Source of the DNA: Juglans regia
Taxonomy: Eukaryota; Streptophyta; Magnoliopsida; Fagales; Juglandaceae
Direction of reading: 5' to 3'
NCBI RefSeq assembly: GCF_001411555.2
Contig: NC_049911.1
Coordinates: 34,113,340 to 34,177,339 of the forward strand
DNA length: 64,000 nucleotides
Positions 22,887-35,189 of the stretch are shown in pieces. A model generated the notes under the pieces. The model did not search any database and had not been told where the DNA came from. It saw only the letters and a program-made list of their open reading frames with translations. The position numbers were made by a program, and so were the translations under genes. Numbering within the stretch: the first letter of the stretch is position 1; every line of letters begins with the position of its first letter.

Positions 22887-25800
22887 TTACAGTTTTTTGG
22901 GCAAATTATACGTCTTCTTTAGAAAATTTGAGGCTGTTTCATCATTCCGGTAGCATAAAATGCGTAGAAGTGTGTTTGGTTCGGTTGGGTTCCATTGCCC
23001 CGAAGTTGGAGGTAATGGAAGTCTGTACCTGGCAGAAGAGCCATATGTCTCCAGGGTTACACGTCTGAACCGTTGAATGAGGCTCTCAGTATCAGTTCGT
23101 AAGAGTGGAAGTACACCTCTCACTGCAGTAGAAAACTCGTCTATCAACTCAGAAGGTAAGCCATCCCCATTCGCCCAGAATAGATCTTTGAGAGATTTGA
23201 AATCATCTTCAATTATCTGAGAGTCTTGCTGGGAGAAAGCACGGGAGGGGCCTCCAGCAAGCAATACCAGCAAGAACCCATCAAAGGAAGCTGTCATTAT
23301 GTTGGTTATAATCTGTGTCCGAACTCTTTCATGCACGGTGTCTGAAATGATCATCAAGTTTTTCTCAAGCTCCTGAAGGAAAGAATCAATTCTAGAAGAA
23401 GATGGATCTCTAACATATAAACCATCCCATAAAACATGACTTAGATCACGGAAGACGATTCTGTAAGCCACTGCCTCGCAGAGTTGCTGAGTTCCTTCCA
23501 CGCAAGCAGCTGGAGAGAGCTCAAATTTCTTCCCTGAACTGTTTGAAAAGTCCTCTGCATGAGCAGACTCCGAGTTTTTGAGACGGGTGATTATCCTCTT
23601 CTCCATTACATCCAACTCACTCCAGATTCTTTGCAAGGTGTTTATACGAACACACAGCTGCAATGTCCCAAAGGAGTTATCCCCATTCATTGTTGCAACC
23701 AGAGGATTCCTCTTCAGAGAATTTGGAGGTTTTTCTTTCTTCTTCCCAAAGTGTTGGAACTTCGAATCTGCGGTACATCTGGTCAAAGCTGGCATGGTGG
23801 GAATAAATGTATTCCGTGATCCTGTGTTTCCAAAAAGAATAGTGTCACGTCAGAGATACCACAAACCCGAAACCATTTGCTCATAATTTGCTATTTCTGA
23901 AAACGTTTACCACAGCCCGATTTTGCCTTAGTTATGTAATATTTTAGGCATCTGTCGAGACCGGCCATCAAGTCAGGAAGCAATGCAGGGTGCATTGGTA
24001 TTGGCAACTGAAAAAATGCATCCAAATTTTCATCTAGAATGCGCAAAACTTCGATAGCAGATGGAGCATATCCCTCTTGATTTGCCCGCGGATTCCATAC
24101 CTAAATATCATAATGAACAGATCAAGAAAAGATGATAAGGATAGTTGTTTCATTGGTCAATGTTCCTTGGACAAAATGTCATTCTCTCCCCCCCACTAGG
24201 GGTGTAGGGTGAGATCAAGGAGTTGATCCCATGTGGTGCATGGGCTGTGTACTTACCTCTATAATGCCAAATTTTCATCTCATGATAAACAAAAAGTAAG
24301 GTTTATACTTGTGTCTATGCATATAAAAACCAATTCATAAGCTTTTTGCTTATACTACATTGAATGATTTTCTTTTTTGAGAAGTTGTTGAGCTAAAAAA
24401 ATGGCTAATTGTACTAATTGAAATCTAGGCAAATGATTAGATGAAAAGTTGAAGAATTTAAATATAATTTCTTTTTAGATTAAAAGATGTTTGGATCAAA
24501 GTTGGAAAATTCTGGCAAAAAAAAAAATGGCGCCTCCTACCCAACTGCAACACATTTGCCCACTAGCCCCAAAAAGGATCCAGTATAATTAGCCATGCTA
24601 GAAACCCACAAATGGAATTGCAACAACAGTGTACAAATTCTTGAATATAAAAAAATTGCACCTCTTGTTGCAGATTCCTATCAATCCATTCCTTCAGTCC
24701 GTCTAATCTTGTTTTGATCCACCCTTTCACCAGATTGGCAATTGCAGATTCAGCTTCATAGGGAGGCATCTCACGGATTATTGCCTTCCCTCCATCATCA
24801 CTGTCCACAGAATCTTCCACTGCTATCTGCACTAGATCTTTCTCTAGCTTATCTGCAGCTCTCAACACTTGCACTGCATCTGGGGTCAACTCCATTATAC
24901 CCGATATGAATTGTTTGATCTCATTGCCATAGCAAGCATGAAGGGTGGCCACAGCCACACCAGCTGCAAAAGGATGCCATCTTTTCAGTATTGAACTGAA
25001 CACCTGCTTCTCATTAACTGCTAGATCCCCGACATCCTTAGCAAGGATAGCAAGGACAGGAAGAGGATTTGGCTGGTTTTTGGATGCTCTTCTGCTTGAG
25101 TCTGCCTTTTCCATCCGCTATATAATAAGTCAAACATATTTCAGGTGATACGTCCAACCAAAACAGAACCCACCCCCCCAACACCCCAACACACACACAC
25201 AAAACTATTGAATCTAGTGCAAAAATATGAGGAATAAAAATGTTTAGAACCAGATGAAGATAACACCACGCATAAGCATCCTCGTCTCACAACTATAAAA
25301 TAAAATTTGGACCATCCAAGCCTAAATTCATTGTCCGGCTGGGCTTAGGTTGAGTTCAAGCTCATATTGAACATACATATAGATGTATTCAACTGACATA
25401 GGACAACTCAGATTACTTGAATACTAGTAACAAAAACTACTTAGACGAGTCAAGCATATCATATATGTTCATTGGTGACATGGATGGAAAAGAATGGAGA
25501 AACTGACATAATAAAGGTGGTTTCTTACCATACCCCGCAATGAATGTTCTTTATTCTAGATTTTATTACTTATGAAAAAAAGAAAGGAAATATAGACACT
25601 TAGGACGTTGAGTATCTTGTGAATTTTTATTTTTTTTACACCTCCATTAATCACCCAAAGCATTATTATGGCCGTGTAATTTACATGTCGATCTGAAAAT
25701 GAAATAACACACGCCCCACTCTATCAAAAGCTAATTTTTTAGATGTATACATAATGTGTCTTACACATTGTAACTGCCTTGCATCAGATTTCTATTTTTT

Positions 25801-28030
25801 ACCAATTAAATGTAGATAAATGTGTGCACATTAACAATGCAAAATCCCCTCAATCTTGCATTCATACCCTCTTACCAAAGAAAATAAAAGCTAGATGCAG
25901 ATAGTATGCACTTGCCTGAGCAAAAGCTGTGCGCAATGATGACCTGATGTAAGTATCGATCCTGTTCCGAGCAACATCAACTTCACCTTTTCTCCTCCTG
26001 CGATACTCGTTAGATATATCTTCAACCAAAATCTTGGCAGCTGATACCCCCAGAGAAACAATTCCCTGCATGGTATCAATATTTCCACTATCAAAAGTGT
26101 CGTGATATGCAAGGAGCCTTTTCTCTGCCCAACCCAAAATCGAACTCAATGTAGAACTCAAGGTCTTGGAGTACTCTGGGTCCTTTGTTGTTTTTGCATC
26201 TTTTGCAACTTCTGCAAGCTGACTATCAGCTGCGTACAGAAGATCCATCTCAACTTGGCCAGTCGCAACGAAGCGATGAAATAAAACCCATGTGAAGCAA
26301 ATGTTATGGAACATCTGGTTCATTCCAAGAATTCCCCACGTCTTCTTAATGTGTTCCATTAGTTCATCAACCTCGTCAATTATGGATGATTCATCATTAG
26401 CATCAAAGCAGGCTTCTAGAAGCATTTCATAGAGCCGGAGATTCAGTGGAAAACCATCTGCCCAGTGGCATGAATCATAGAGAGACCCATCAGATGATCT
26501 GCTAGCAAGAGTCATAACGGCACTACGGAGAACTTGCATAGATTCATTATTCTTCCCAGTTTCAATGGGTCTATCCAAAGCCCCTCGAATAATTTGCTGC
26601 AGTCGGTGTGCAGTAGAAACTGACTTATCTAGTGGTGTGTGAGGATGCAACAGGAGACCAGCCTCAAGAACTTTCAGGGTTCTCTTCTGCCATGCATCAT
26701 ATTCTTGTTGATCAGGAAAGTCCGAAAGCTTGAGCTGCTGTAATAGCTCTAGTGGGACTACCACCGACTCAATTCGCCTTCCAACCTGCCGTAAGAGTAC
26801 GAAGACAAGGCCTTGATAAGCCGACCATGCTTTATCAAACAAAAGAACACTCTCGTAGTAAAATATCAACCATGGATCCAGGAAGTATTGACAAAACTCA
26901 AACTTCCAAAAGTAATCAGTAGTTGTTTTGGCAACCATTGGACACAAACTCAAGATTCAGATAATTAATACACGTTATGAAAGGGAATTTGTATTTTCAT
27001 TCCAACTTAATCCAGCATAATTTCATAACCAGGGGATTTTTCACAAGTACAAGACGTTTACACTCTAGCCATTTGGAGGTTTGGGGTGGTGGGGAGAGAA
27101 AAATAAAAGAGAGAGATATTATTGTTTCTGCGAATACTAGTAACTTCAACTATGGTCCATATCGAAATCAACACCTTCAAGCACCAGTCTCGATCGGATC
27201 GAACAAAAATATGGCAAAGACAATAGGAAAAAAATAAAAATAAAGACATTTCAATTCACCAACGCCGATCAACCAAAATTGAACCCGACCAAAAAAAAAA
27301 AAAAAAAACGAATTGGAACAAAACAAAAAACTGAGCAGCATTCCACCATCGCCGTAATTTCCACTAGCAAACTCCTAGAAAAAAATACAAAAACAGAAAC
27401 CCAAGATTGAAATAAGTAGGCGTACCAAAACCAGATCGACATTGAACTCAATCAAATGCAAATGAGAACAACAACACTATAATGTGCGTGCATGTGTGAT
27501 GTGAATTTTAGAATAAAATAGCATGACGACGGTGGAATTGAGCAGACCTGTCCAGCAGCGATCCTCAGAAGAGCTCGCCTGACTCTGGAATCCATGGCCT
27601 CCGAGACACCCATTTGAGTCATCATGAGCTCCCCAACCGTCAAAGATCTCCTGGGCTTTCCCTGACCTGAACTGGAACCGGGACTTTTCTTGGAGGGCGA
27701 TTTGAGGCCAAAAGCCTTCTTTACCTTGCTGGCAGCAGTGGAGGTGAGGGATCGTTGTAACCCAGGGGAGCTGGGAGAGGGGTGAGTGGGAGAGTCCGAA
27801 TTGGGGATGTAGGTGAGGGGTTTCCCGGAGGAGGTGCGGCAGGCAGCAACGAAGATCTCGTAGGCGGTGAGACGGAGGTCGGAATCGGTGAGTTGGGAAG
27901 CGAGTAGACCGAGTGGGGAAGGGAGATCGGTGGAAGTAGCCCCGATGGGAAATGTAGGCACTGGAGGTGGTGAGGGCGTTGTCTCCTTCTTGGGGTGTCC
28001 CAGAGACAGCTCTTTGAAGAGGTGAGCCAT
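22887..28030 (-). CDS. Unc-13/MUN-domain (DUF810) protein
   Basis: Five exons on the minus strand: 28030-27548, 26785-25916, 25117-24662, 24100-23911 and 23821-22887, summing to 977 residues. The start MAHLFKELSLG and the LPSPLG block near residue 36 are typical of the group. The DUF810/MUN helical region includes LTAYEIFVAACR, SVDSDDGGKAIIREMPPYEA, EVWNPRANQEGYAPSA and FDGFLLVLLAGGPSRAFS, and the protein ends KKTYNLPKKL. Intron 2 (25915-25118) has a GC donor in perfect context, CAG|GCAAGT. The family includes Arabidopsis PATROL1, which tethers a proton ATPase at the guard-cell plasma membrane; this copy looks nearer to At2g25800, whose role is less known. A role in membrane traffic is inferred from the MUN fold. 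It is convergent with NUP85. Confidence 0.92.
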
Positions 28031-28114
28031 TGTTCGGACTTCACAGAGAGAGCAAGAATGAAAGGGTGAGGATAATCCACTCCAGAGACGGTAAAATGTA
28101 GAAAGAAAACTCTT

Positions 28115-28126
28115 CAAGTATATAGA
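28115..28126 (-). promoter_or_regulatory. Possible TATA box of the unc-13-like gene
   Basis: CTATATACTT on the minus strand about 90 bp upstream of the ATG at 28030. Spacing suits a transcription start near 28090. Motif-based only. Confidence 0.3.
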
Positions 28127-29348
28127 GAGATTAAGGTCGTGTTTGCTAACTGTATAGAGGATAATCTCTCCATCAAAGCATCTGAATTTTCCGTATCGAG
28201 ATTTGCTGTATACTCAGTACCGATCTTTCAAGTTTCGTCCCGGTTTTAGCTAGACGTAATAGAAGATTTGGCTTTGTTTGGAAAATCAGATATTATAGGA
28301 TATTTTCTGATAATTTCTTTTTCTAAACATTGTTTAAATATAAAAAATTAATTTCAAATCCTTAATCTCTTCATTTAATCATTATCCAAACTTAAATTAT
28401 AATAGCTTTATCAAAATTTCAAATAAAAAATAATTAAATTTTTTCAAATTTTAAAACAAATATAATATTCAAATATTTTTTAAATTTATATTATTTTTAT
28501 TTAACTTTTTATTCCTCATTTTTTAAAACCTAATCAAACATGTTAACTTAAATGATTCCATTACCATTCACATAATTATGAGATATTCTAAGTGTTGAAA
28601 TAAATCATTAATTTATTATCGAGTCAGTGTTTAGAGTATATTATCCGCATTATTTAAATAGTAAGATCTAATTTATAAAATTTAAAATTTAAATTTATCT
28701 TTTAAATCAAATTATATATATTATATAAAACTTTTATATTATCCATGCTGATTTATAAACATAATTTTTCGTAATACAATTAGTCAGTGCATTCATTCTT
28801 TTGTTTAGATAATAAATTTAATAATTGATAATATCACATCTACTATAGGAGTTGAATTATTATATCTATTTTTTATGCCAAAATAATCACAATAATTCAA
28901 TATTTTATTTTGATTTCTCGTAACAAACAAAAATGAAAAATAATTCTCATTATATTTTTCTCACCATAAAAATCTTTAAATAAAAACATCTCTAATCTTC
29001 TTTTACATATTTCAATGTGACCAACCGCTATTATAAAAACTTCATGAGCTTTAGAAAAGAAAATATTGCCTCCCAACATCTTCTAAATTACTTTTTCTGG
29101 ATTTTATTTTATTATTTTCATTCTCTATTTACAGATGCAAGGTCGAATTTGATAACTATTTTTAATGCACTCATTGATGTGCAACATATGATATTGCATG
29201 AGTGACTGCAAAGCAAAGTCCCCCCATCGCTTTCTTACTTGTAGCTACCCACCCGTTAATACATATTTTATACCATCGAAATAGTAAACAATCTGAGGGG
29301 GAAAAAGAGGGAAAATAAATAGGGAGTTGAATTCATTTCATGTTGGTT

Positions 29349-29955
29349 CAATCAAAGATAATTCTACAAATCATGCAACAAATCAAATTACAGAAGTATA
29401 GCCGAGAACCAAGGGTGTAAACTGTCAGACTAATCACAAGAATCAAATCTCACAACTATTACAATATTCAGAGTCACAATTCTAGCCAGCTTTCTTAGAA
29501 TAGATTTTGTATTCATTATGTGTATATATATATATATATATATATCACTCTATTCATTTGTATGTGTGTGCCCAATAAACTGTAATCAAGTTTGTCAATA
29601 TACTATCTATATTCAAAATTCATCATGATATTAGGAGAGCTACCCTCTAACGAGAACCCAATCTCTAATTCCCATAACCCAATCTCCACTCCACCATCCC
29701 CAATTGAAACCCCATTGATTGCTCTCAATATCTCTACCCAAATAAATGAAAAGCTCACACCTCTTCTAATTTTCTTCAATGGCGTGCATAGTTTGAGTTT
29801 GTTCTAATAAGATACAATCTCCTTGATTATGTGACTGTTGTAACAGTTGTAAGACTTGATTATTGTGATTAGTCCGGCAGTTTACACCCTTGATTCTCGG
29901 CTACACTTGTGTGATTTGATCTGTTGCATGACTTGTGGAATTATCTTGATAGGTT
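29349..29955. repeat. Foldback element: 120-bp inverted arms around about 350 bp
   Basis: The left arm at 29349-29478 contains CATGCAACAAATCAAATTAC, TATAGCCGAGAACCAAGGGT and GTAAACTGTCAGACTAATCA. The right arm at 29831-29955 carries the same sequence inverted, for example TGATTAGTCCGGCAGTTTAC and ACCCTTGATTCTCGGCTACA. The arms are diverged but collinear over about 120 bp. The spacer has a (TA)n run at 29522-29546 and no coding capacity. It may be two solo LTR pieces in opposite orientation or a foldback transposon. Confidence 0.6.
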
Positions 29956-30294
29956 CTGCTTGCTTTGGGTTGGTTGTCGGCAATCATCAGGTAGCTTGTC
30001 ATTTTCTTAGGGGAGTGGGTCAGTTCACGCAAGGGTTGAAAAGGGGGAAGTTTTTCTTTGCTTTGGGAATGATTTGACAAACCCATAGTTTTTATCACCG
30101 ATTGGCATAAAATAATTCAATTCAATTACATGATAATTAGATTAAGAAAAAAGTTGTTATCCCATCCGTTCTTACCGCTTTACTTAACTGCGTGGGAAAT
30201 TTTTTTTATCATTATATAAATATATTAAAAAAATATGAATAAAAAAAATTATAAAAATAAGTAGTGGTAACAATGAACGATAGAACAGTGCCGC

Positions 30295-30862
30295 TCTTAG
30301 ATTAACTCAATGCCATGGTTCTCAGGCAAAAAAAAAAAAAAGGAGAAATAAAGAACAAATAGCAGGTGATGTGGTGTTTCAGTTTGTCTAGATATTACTT
30401 GGCTAGTTTGGGTAGAATACTTCGATATTATTTATTATTTTATTAATATTTTTCACATATATTTTTATTATTATTTAATATTATTTTATTAATTTATTAT
30501 TATTTATAGAATATATAAGATCCTTTTATTACCCAAATGTAACCTAAATGTGATATAGGTCTACTTTTAGATTAACTCAATGCCATCATTGCCATGGTTC
30601 CCAGGCAAAAAAAAAAAAAAAAAAGGAAAGAAAAAAGAGAAATAAAGAACAAATAGCAGGTGTGTTTCAATTTGTCCTTGGCTAGTTTGGATAGAATACT
30701 TCAATATTATTTATTATTTTATTAATATTATATATATATATTATTAATATCATTTATTAATATTTAATATTATATTATTAATTTTTTATTATTATTTATA
30801 AAATATATAAGATCATCTCATTATCTAAATGTAACCTAAATGTGATATAGGTCTACTTTTTA
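30295..30862. repeat. Tandem duplication, two units of about 270-295 bp
   Basis: Unit 1 (30295-30566) and unit 2 (30567-30862) both run from TTAGATTAACTCAATGCCAT, through a poly-A run, AAATAAAGAACAAATAGCAG, GGCTAGTTTGG and an AT-rich interior, to ATGTGATATAGGTCTACTTT. The interior GGCTAGTTTGG..AATACTT to ACCTAAATG part looks like a MITE that was duplicated with its flanks. Confidence 0.65.
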
Positions 30863-32185
30863 ATTGTCTTTCTAGTGAGTGATATTATCAATTGATTTGC
30901 TTGTTCATAGTTGTCCATGAAATTAAAATATGGAATGAACATACAATCCAATGCATTTGTATTTAGTTGCTGCCACGCAATGATTGATCGTTGATCAAAT
31001 AATTTAGGTAGAGAGGTTGAAATGAAATGATAAATTTATAAAATAATAATAAAATAATTTAAGTTAATATATTTTATAAAATTTTAAAAAAATTAAGATG
31101 AAAAGTTAAATAAAAATATTATAAAATTAAAATATTGTTAGAATATAATTTTTTAAAAATTATTTTTATTTTAAGATTTGAAAAAGTGAATTATTTTTTT
31201 AATTTATTTAAAAATTTAAAAAAATTATAACAATAAGATAATAATAAATTAATTAATTAAAAATTAAAAATTAAAAAATATTTATATTTTGATGTTGAAA
31301 CATCTTATCAACTTAATCAAGGCCAAATTTTATTTTGAAAAAGAATACTCTCGCTTCAAATGTACTTTGATTTGATTGTTAGGTATTTTTTTTTATTTAA
31401 TAATAAAAGAAATAATTTTAAATATATTGATATATTTTTTATTTTTTAAAAATATTTAAAACTATTAAAAAATATAAATAAAAAAATTACTTTTTACAAT
31501 TAATGATAAGTGATAACACCTTGCGGTGCTACTCGCTCTTTTATTTTTAAACAAAAAAGAAATAGGATTACAAAAAGACAATATCACATGAGTGGATCAC
31601 GCAATCTTGCCAACCGTAACAAATCCAGGAAATGAAAATACAAGTCAGAATGTTCCAGTCATTGGAAACTCCAAACTAGGATACGCACTACGCAGTAATT
31701 CTCTGGAACTTCCGTACATTTCTCCATTTAATTTAATTTAATTTAATTTAATAATATTCTATACTCCTATCACCCATCCCACGAGTAGAGTAAACAAAAA
31801 TGGACGTTCGAGATTAATAAGGACCCGCAATGGAAACCAACGGGCGGGCTTTCCGTATACTTCAATGGATGACAGGCACAGGATAGCCTCTCTTTTCTTC
31901 CCCGGACCGAACCAATTATGCAGAGATCGATCTAACCCAAGCTTTTCTCCTAACCCCCTGGTAAAGTATCGTTACAGGCAACCGCTTCAGAACCCCTCTC
32001 TCTCTCTCTCTCTCTCTGTTAGCTCGATTAACCTTCTCTAATAGCACGCATGTATACGCTCCGGTCAAGGAATGCTTTTTGTTAGTCTTTAAGCTCTGAC
32101 AAGTGTTAACATTGTTGGGGTTTTATACTTTCTGTTCGTAATTTTTGGAAGGTTATTTCGAGGACAAAGGACACAATTTTGGGTT

Positions 32186-33271
32186 ATGTCAACACTGGGT
32201 GATGATGAAGTAGGCTTGATACTCGACTGGGTCGACGACCCATATGCCAGAAAATCTCTCTCTCTGGTCTGCAAGCAATGGCTGAGGGTGGAGGGTCTTA
32301 CTCGGTTATCCATAAGGGTTCTGGACCTCGATTCCTTTCGTGGTTTCATACCAAGATTCCCAAATTTAGTTACCTTCGAATGTTCACGACGGATCACCGA
32401 TGACGACCTTAGATTCTTGGCCCAAACATGTCCCAAAATCGAGGCCCTCAACCTTAATTTGAAACCCCCACGTGAAAATTCTGATGAGTTTGATCAACCC
32501 TGCGATGATGTTGGCGACGATGGTCTATGTGCTTTAGCAATCGGATGTCGCAAGTTGTCGAAAGTTTTGCTGCGAAGGAGGAAGAATATTGGGGATGTTG
32601 GAGTTGTTTCGCTTATTAACTTGGCATCAACTTTGACGAACTTGGATTTGGGTTGGTGCAATTTGATTACGGATCAAGCTCTTGCAGCGATTGGGGAGGC
32701 AAGTTCTATCACTATTTTGAATTTGGAAAGGTGTTCTTTAATTACAGATGGTGGGCTAACTTCTTTGGCAACAATGGCTTTGTCGAGGTCTTTGAAAAAG
32801 TTGGTCCTTGCAGAATGTGATCAAATTACCGATAATGGGGTGTCCCTTTTGCAGCAAATGTATTGCTTGGAGGAGCTAAATATGGCAGAATGCGGGCCAA
32901 AAATCACTGATATTGGAGGCGTGGCAATTGCTACAATTCAAACTCTCAAGAGACTAAATTTTTCTTGGTTGATTAATGTATCAGATCCAACACTTTTCGC
33001 ACTTGCTGAGAATTGCCAGAAACTGGTTGCGGTTGATTTTACGGGCTGTGAGTTAATAACTGGAGCTGGAATTCGTGCCTTCTCAAATCATACCTGTTTA
33101 GAAACTCTAGTGTTTCCTTCATGTTACAACATTGGTGTTCATGATTTGGAAAATGTGGTGCTTGGATGTCGCTCACTGAGGTGTGTTGTGCTGGATAAAA
33201 GACTGAAAACGTGGCTAACACCAATGATGCAAGAGTACATTAGCATATTCTGTAGTCTATATTGGAGGTGA
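32186..33271 (+). CDS. F-box/LRR-repeat protein (FBL, AMN1-like repeats)
   Basis: Single-exon gene of 361 residues with an ATG start. The N-terminus fits a degenerate F-box: LGDDEVGLILDWVDD..., then SLVCKQWLRVE at about residues 28-38. At least eight cysteine-type leucine-rich repeats follow, such as LTNLDLGWCNLITDQAL, ITILNLERCSLITDGGL, LKKLVLAECDQITDNGV and LVAVDFTGCELITGAGI. F-box/LRR proteins act as the substrate receptors of SCF ubiquitin ligases, with the LRRs binding the target. The target here is unknown. An AATAAATAAAG motif after the stop may be the polyadenylation signal. Confidence 0.88.
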   Translation: MSTLGDDEVGLILDWVDDPYARKSLSLVCKQWLRVEGLTRLSIRVLDLDSFRGFIPRFPNLVTFECSRRITDDDLRFLAQTCPKIEALNLNLKPPRENSDEFDQPCDDVGDDGLCALAIGCRKLSKVLLRRRKNIGDVGVVSLINLASTLTNLDLGWCNLITDQALAAIGEASSITILNLERCSLITDGGLTSLATMALSRSLKKLVLAECDQITDNGVSLLQQMYCLEELNMAECGPKITDIGGVAIATIQTLKRLNFSWLINVSDPTLFALAENCQKLVAVDFTGCELITGAGIRAFSNHTCLETLVFPSCYNIGVHDLENVVLGCRSLRCVVLDKRLKTWLTPMMQEYISIFCSLYWR

Positions 33272-35189
33272 TCAATAAATAAAGAACATTTATTTAGTTG
33301 GTTTGGATCATATCAAGGCCAGTGAAATTTGTTTCATTCCCTGCTCCTTAATGTGGTGAGTAATAATTGCAAGCTTCTGCGACTTATTTTTCATGAGCCT
33401 CGTTCTGTTTAAGCTTTTAAATAATCTGCATTTTTATGCTTTCTGTCATACACTTTCGAACTTCTTTATAAATCTTCTAATAGAACCTTGTTTCTCAAAT
33501 TATAAAATGTTTACAAACTCACGTGGTTTTATGTAATTCGTTAAATCTATTTTACAATAAGTGGTTTGGATTCAGGGATGAGTTGAGATAGTTTGTGAAT
33601 AGTAAAATAAAAGTTGAATTATTTATTATATTTTGTGTGAAAATTTAGAAAAGTTGTTTTGAAATTTGAAAAAGTTGATTGTTTATTATATTTTGTATAG
33701 GAATTTGAAAAAATTGTAATTATGAGATGAGATAAGTTGATGTGAGTTTTGAATGCAAACGAGGCCAACTTTATAATCTGACGAACCATATCATGCTATA
33801 TCAATTTGTAAGATTACTTTTATGTAATCCATTTATGTCTAGAGTATTTTTCTATAAAAAATAGACAAGAGAGAGAGAGAGAGAGGGGAGGTGGTGGTCC
33901 GAAGAAGGCTAGTGAAGTTGATACTTTCTATTTGCAAAGTTAATAAAAGAGTTAACAGTTATGACAGAATGTATCCATCTTGGAGCTTTCAGTACCTTGG
34001 GATGGGATTAAAAGTAGATGTAGCATTACTGATGCTTCACCTGTGCGATGAATGCAGTCATTCGATAATGATACAGACAAATGACTAGATTACACATTTG
34101 TTATGTACGTCAGTGAGTCTTGGCATTAACTTCAATTTTCATTATGAATGGATGTATCTGTGATAACATTAATGGTTCTTGTAGATATATCTGTGTGGAG
34201 TTCCCACTTCCCACCCACAACCCCTCTGGCCCCATGCTTGATATTGAGATTAGAATCTTTGTTCAAGACACGTTTCTTTTTTCTAACATACAGTAATTGA
34301 AAATTTTATTGAGTCTTCGGTCGAGACTCTTGTTGGTAGCCTTTGGAGCTCGGAGTTGGGATACAGATAAAATTTGCATGTCTGTCAAATTTATCATTGT
34401 ACACCCTCTTGTTAGTTAGCTGTCGTTGTGTTCAGGTGATCAAAATGTTGAATCCTACATCTTATTCACACTGTTTAGACTATCATTAGCCAAGCGTTCT
34501 GTATTTGGACATGATGAATCATGTTGTCTCGCACGTCGGTATAATTATCAGGAGTCTGCTAAGACAATCGGCATACAGGATCAATCAAAGCTCATAAAGG
34601 TGCAGCTTTAGCAAAATTGAAGTTAAAAGAACAACAACACACGAGGTTTCCAGCTTTTCATTCTTTGAGTTCAAATGGCTGTCGTTGAGATGGAGTTCAA
34701 TTAGTTGGCGTTATAATATACAAATTGCTCTGTTTCCATTGATGATTGAGGTGTGAATTGGAGTTTCTGGAGAACTTCTGTGGATGAATCAATTTCCAGA
34801 TTACCTCTACGTCTGTATTCTTGCACTAATTGCATAGTTTCTACGTCTAATTTCTCAGTTTTATTATTTTTCCTTAAAATGGCTGTCATTTCCATTTTAA
34901 ACACGTTTCGCGTTGTGTGAGCATTACGAGAAAAATAAGATATCAGTCTCTTTGTTTGTTTGACGGAAGTAGGGTGCATGGCAACGTTGATAGTTTTGAA
35001 CAAAAAAAATATATATATATATATATTTAATTTAATTTATATATATATTTATTTCATAATTATGTGTTTTCATTTTCGCCTCTAAATGGGTTATGGTTGA
35101 CCCAATATGGATTATGAAGACTGGGCCTCGGCTCACTCATTGTTCCGTCCACGTTGCTCAGATCTAAGAGCATTTCCATCCGGTTGTAG
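33272..35189. other. Intergenic region, F-box gene 3' side
   Basis: Contains the F-box gene 3' UTR, a MITE-like element at 33562-33766, a GA run at 33867-33886 and otherwise unassigned sequence. The 100-codon minus-strand frame near 34701-35003 opens with TTG and shows no domain I recognise. Confidence 0.45.
33562..33766. repeat. MITE-like element, GATGAGATGAG family
   Basis: The left end reads TTTGGATTCAGGGATGAGTT and the right end reads ATGAGATGAGATAAGTTG then TTTTGAATGCAAACGAGG. Internal GAATTATTTATTATATTTTG is repeated as GATTGTTTATTATATTTTG. The closest relatives here are at 14176-14335 and 45096-45467. Confidence 0.55.

Larger units (their letters stand above)
28127..32185. other. AT-rich intergenic region rich in small repeats
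   Basis: No gene seen. Contents: an AT-rich element with TTTGTTTGGAAAA and CTAATCAAACATG ends (about 28270-28545); a large inverted repeat (29349-29955); a tandem duplication (30295-30862); an AT-rich GATGAGATG-family copy (about 31000-31330); and a CT microsatellite (31999-32019) in the likely leader of the F-box gene. Confidence 0.5.

Noticed and set aside
34701..35003. 100-codon minus-strand open frame
   Set aside because: Opens with TTG, has no recognisable domain or homology that I can see, and sits in intergenic AT-rich DNA. Not supported as a gene.
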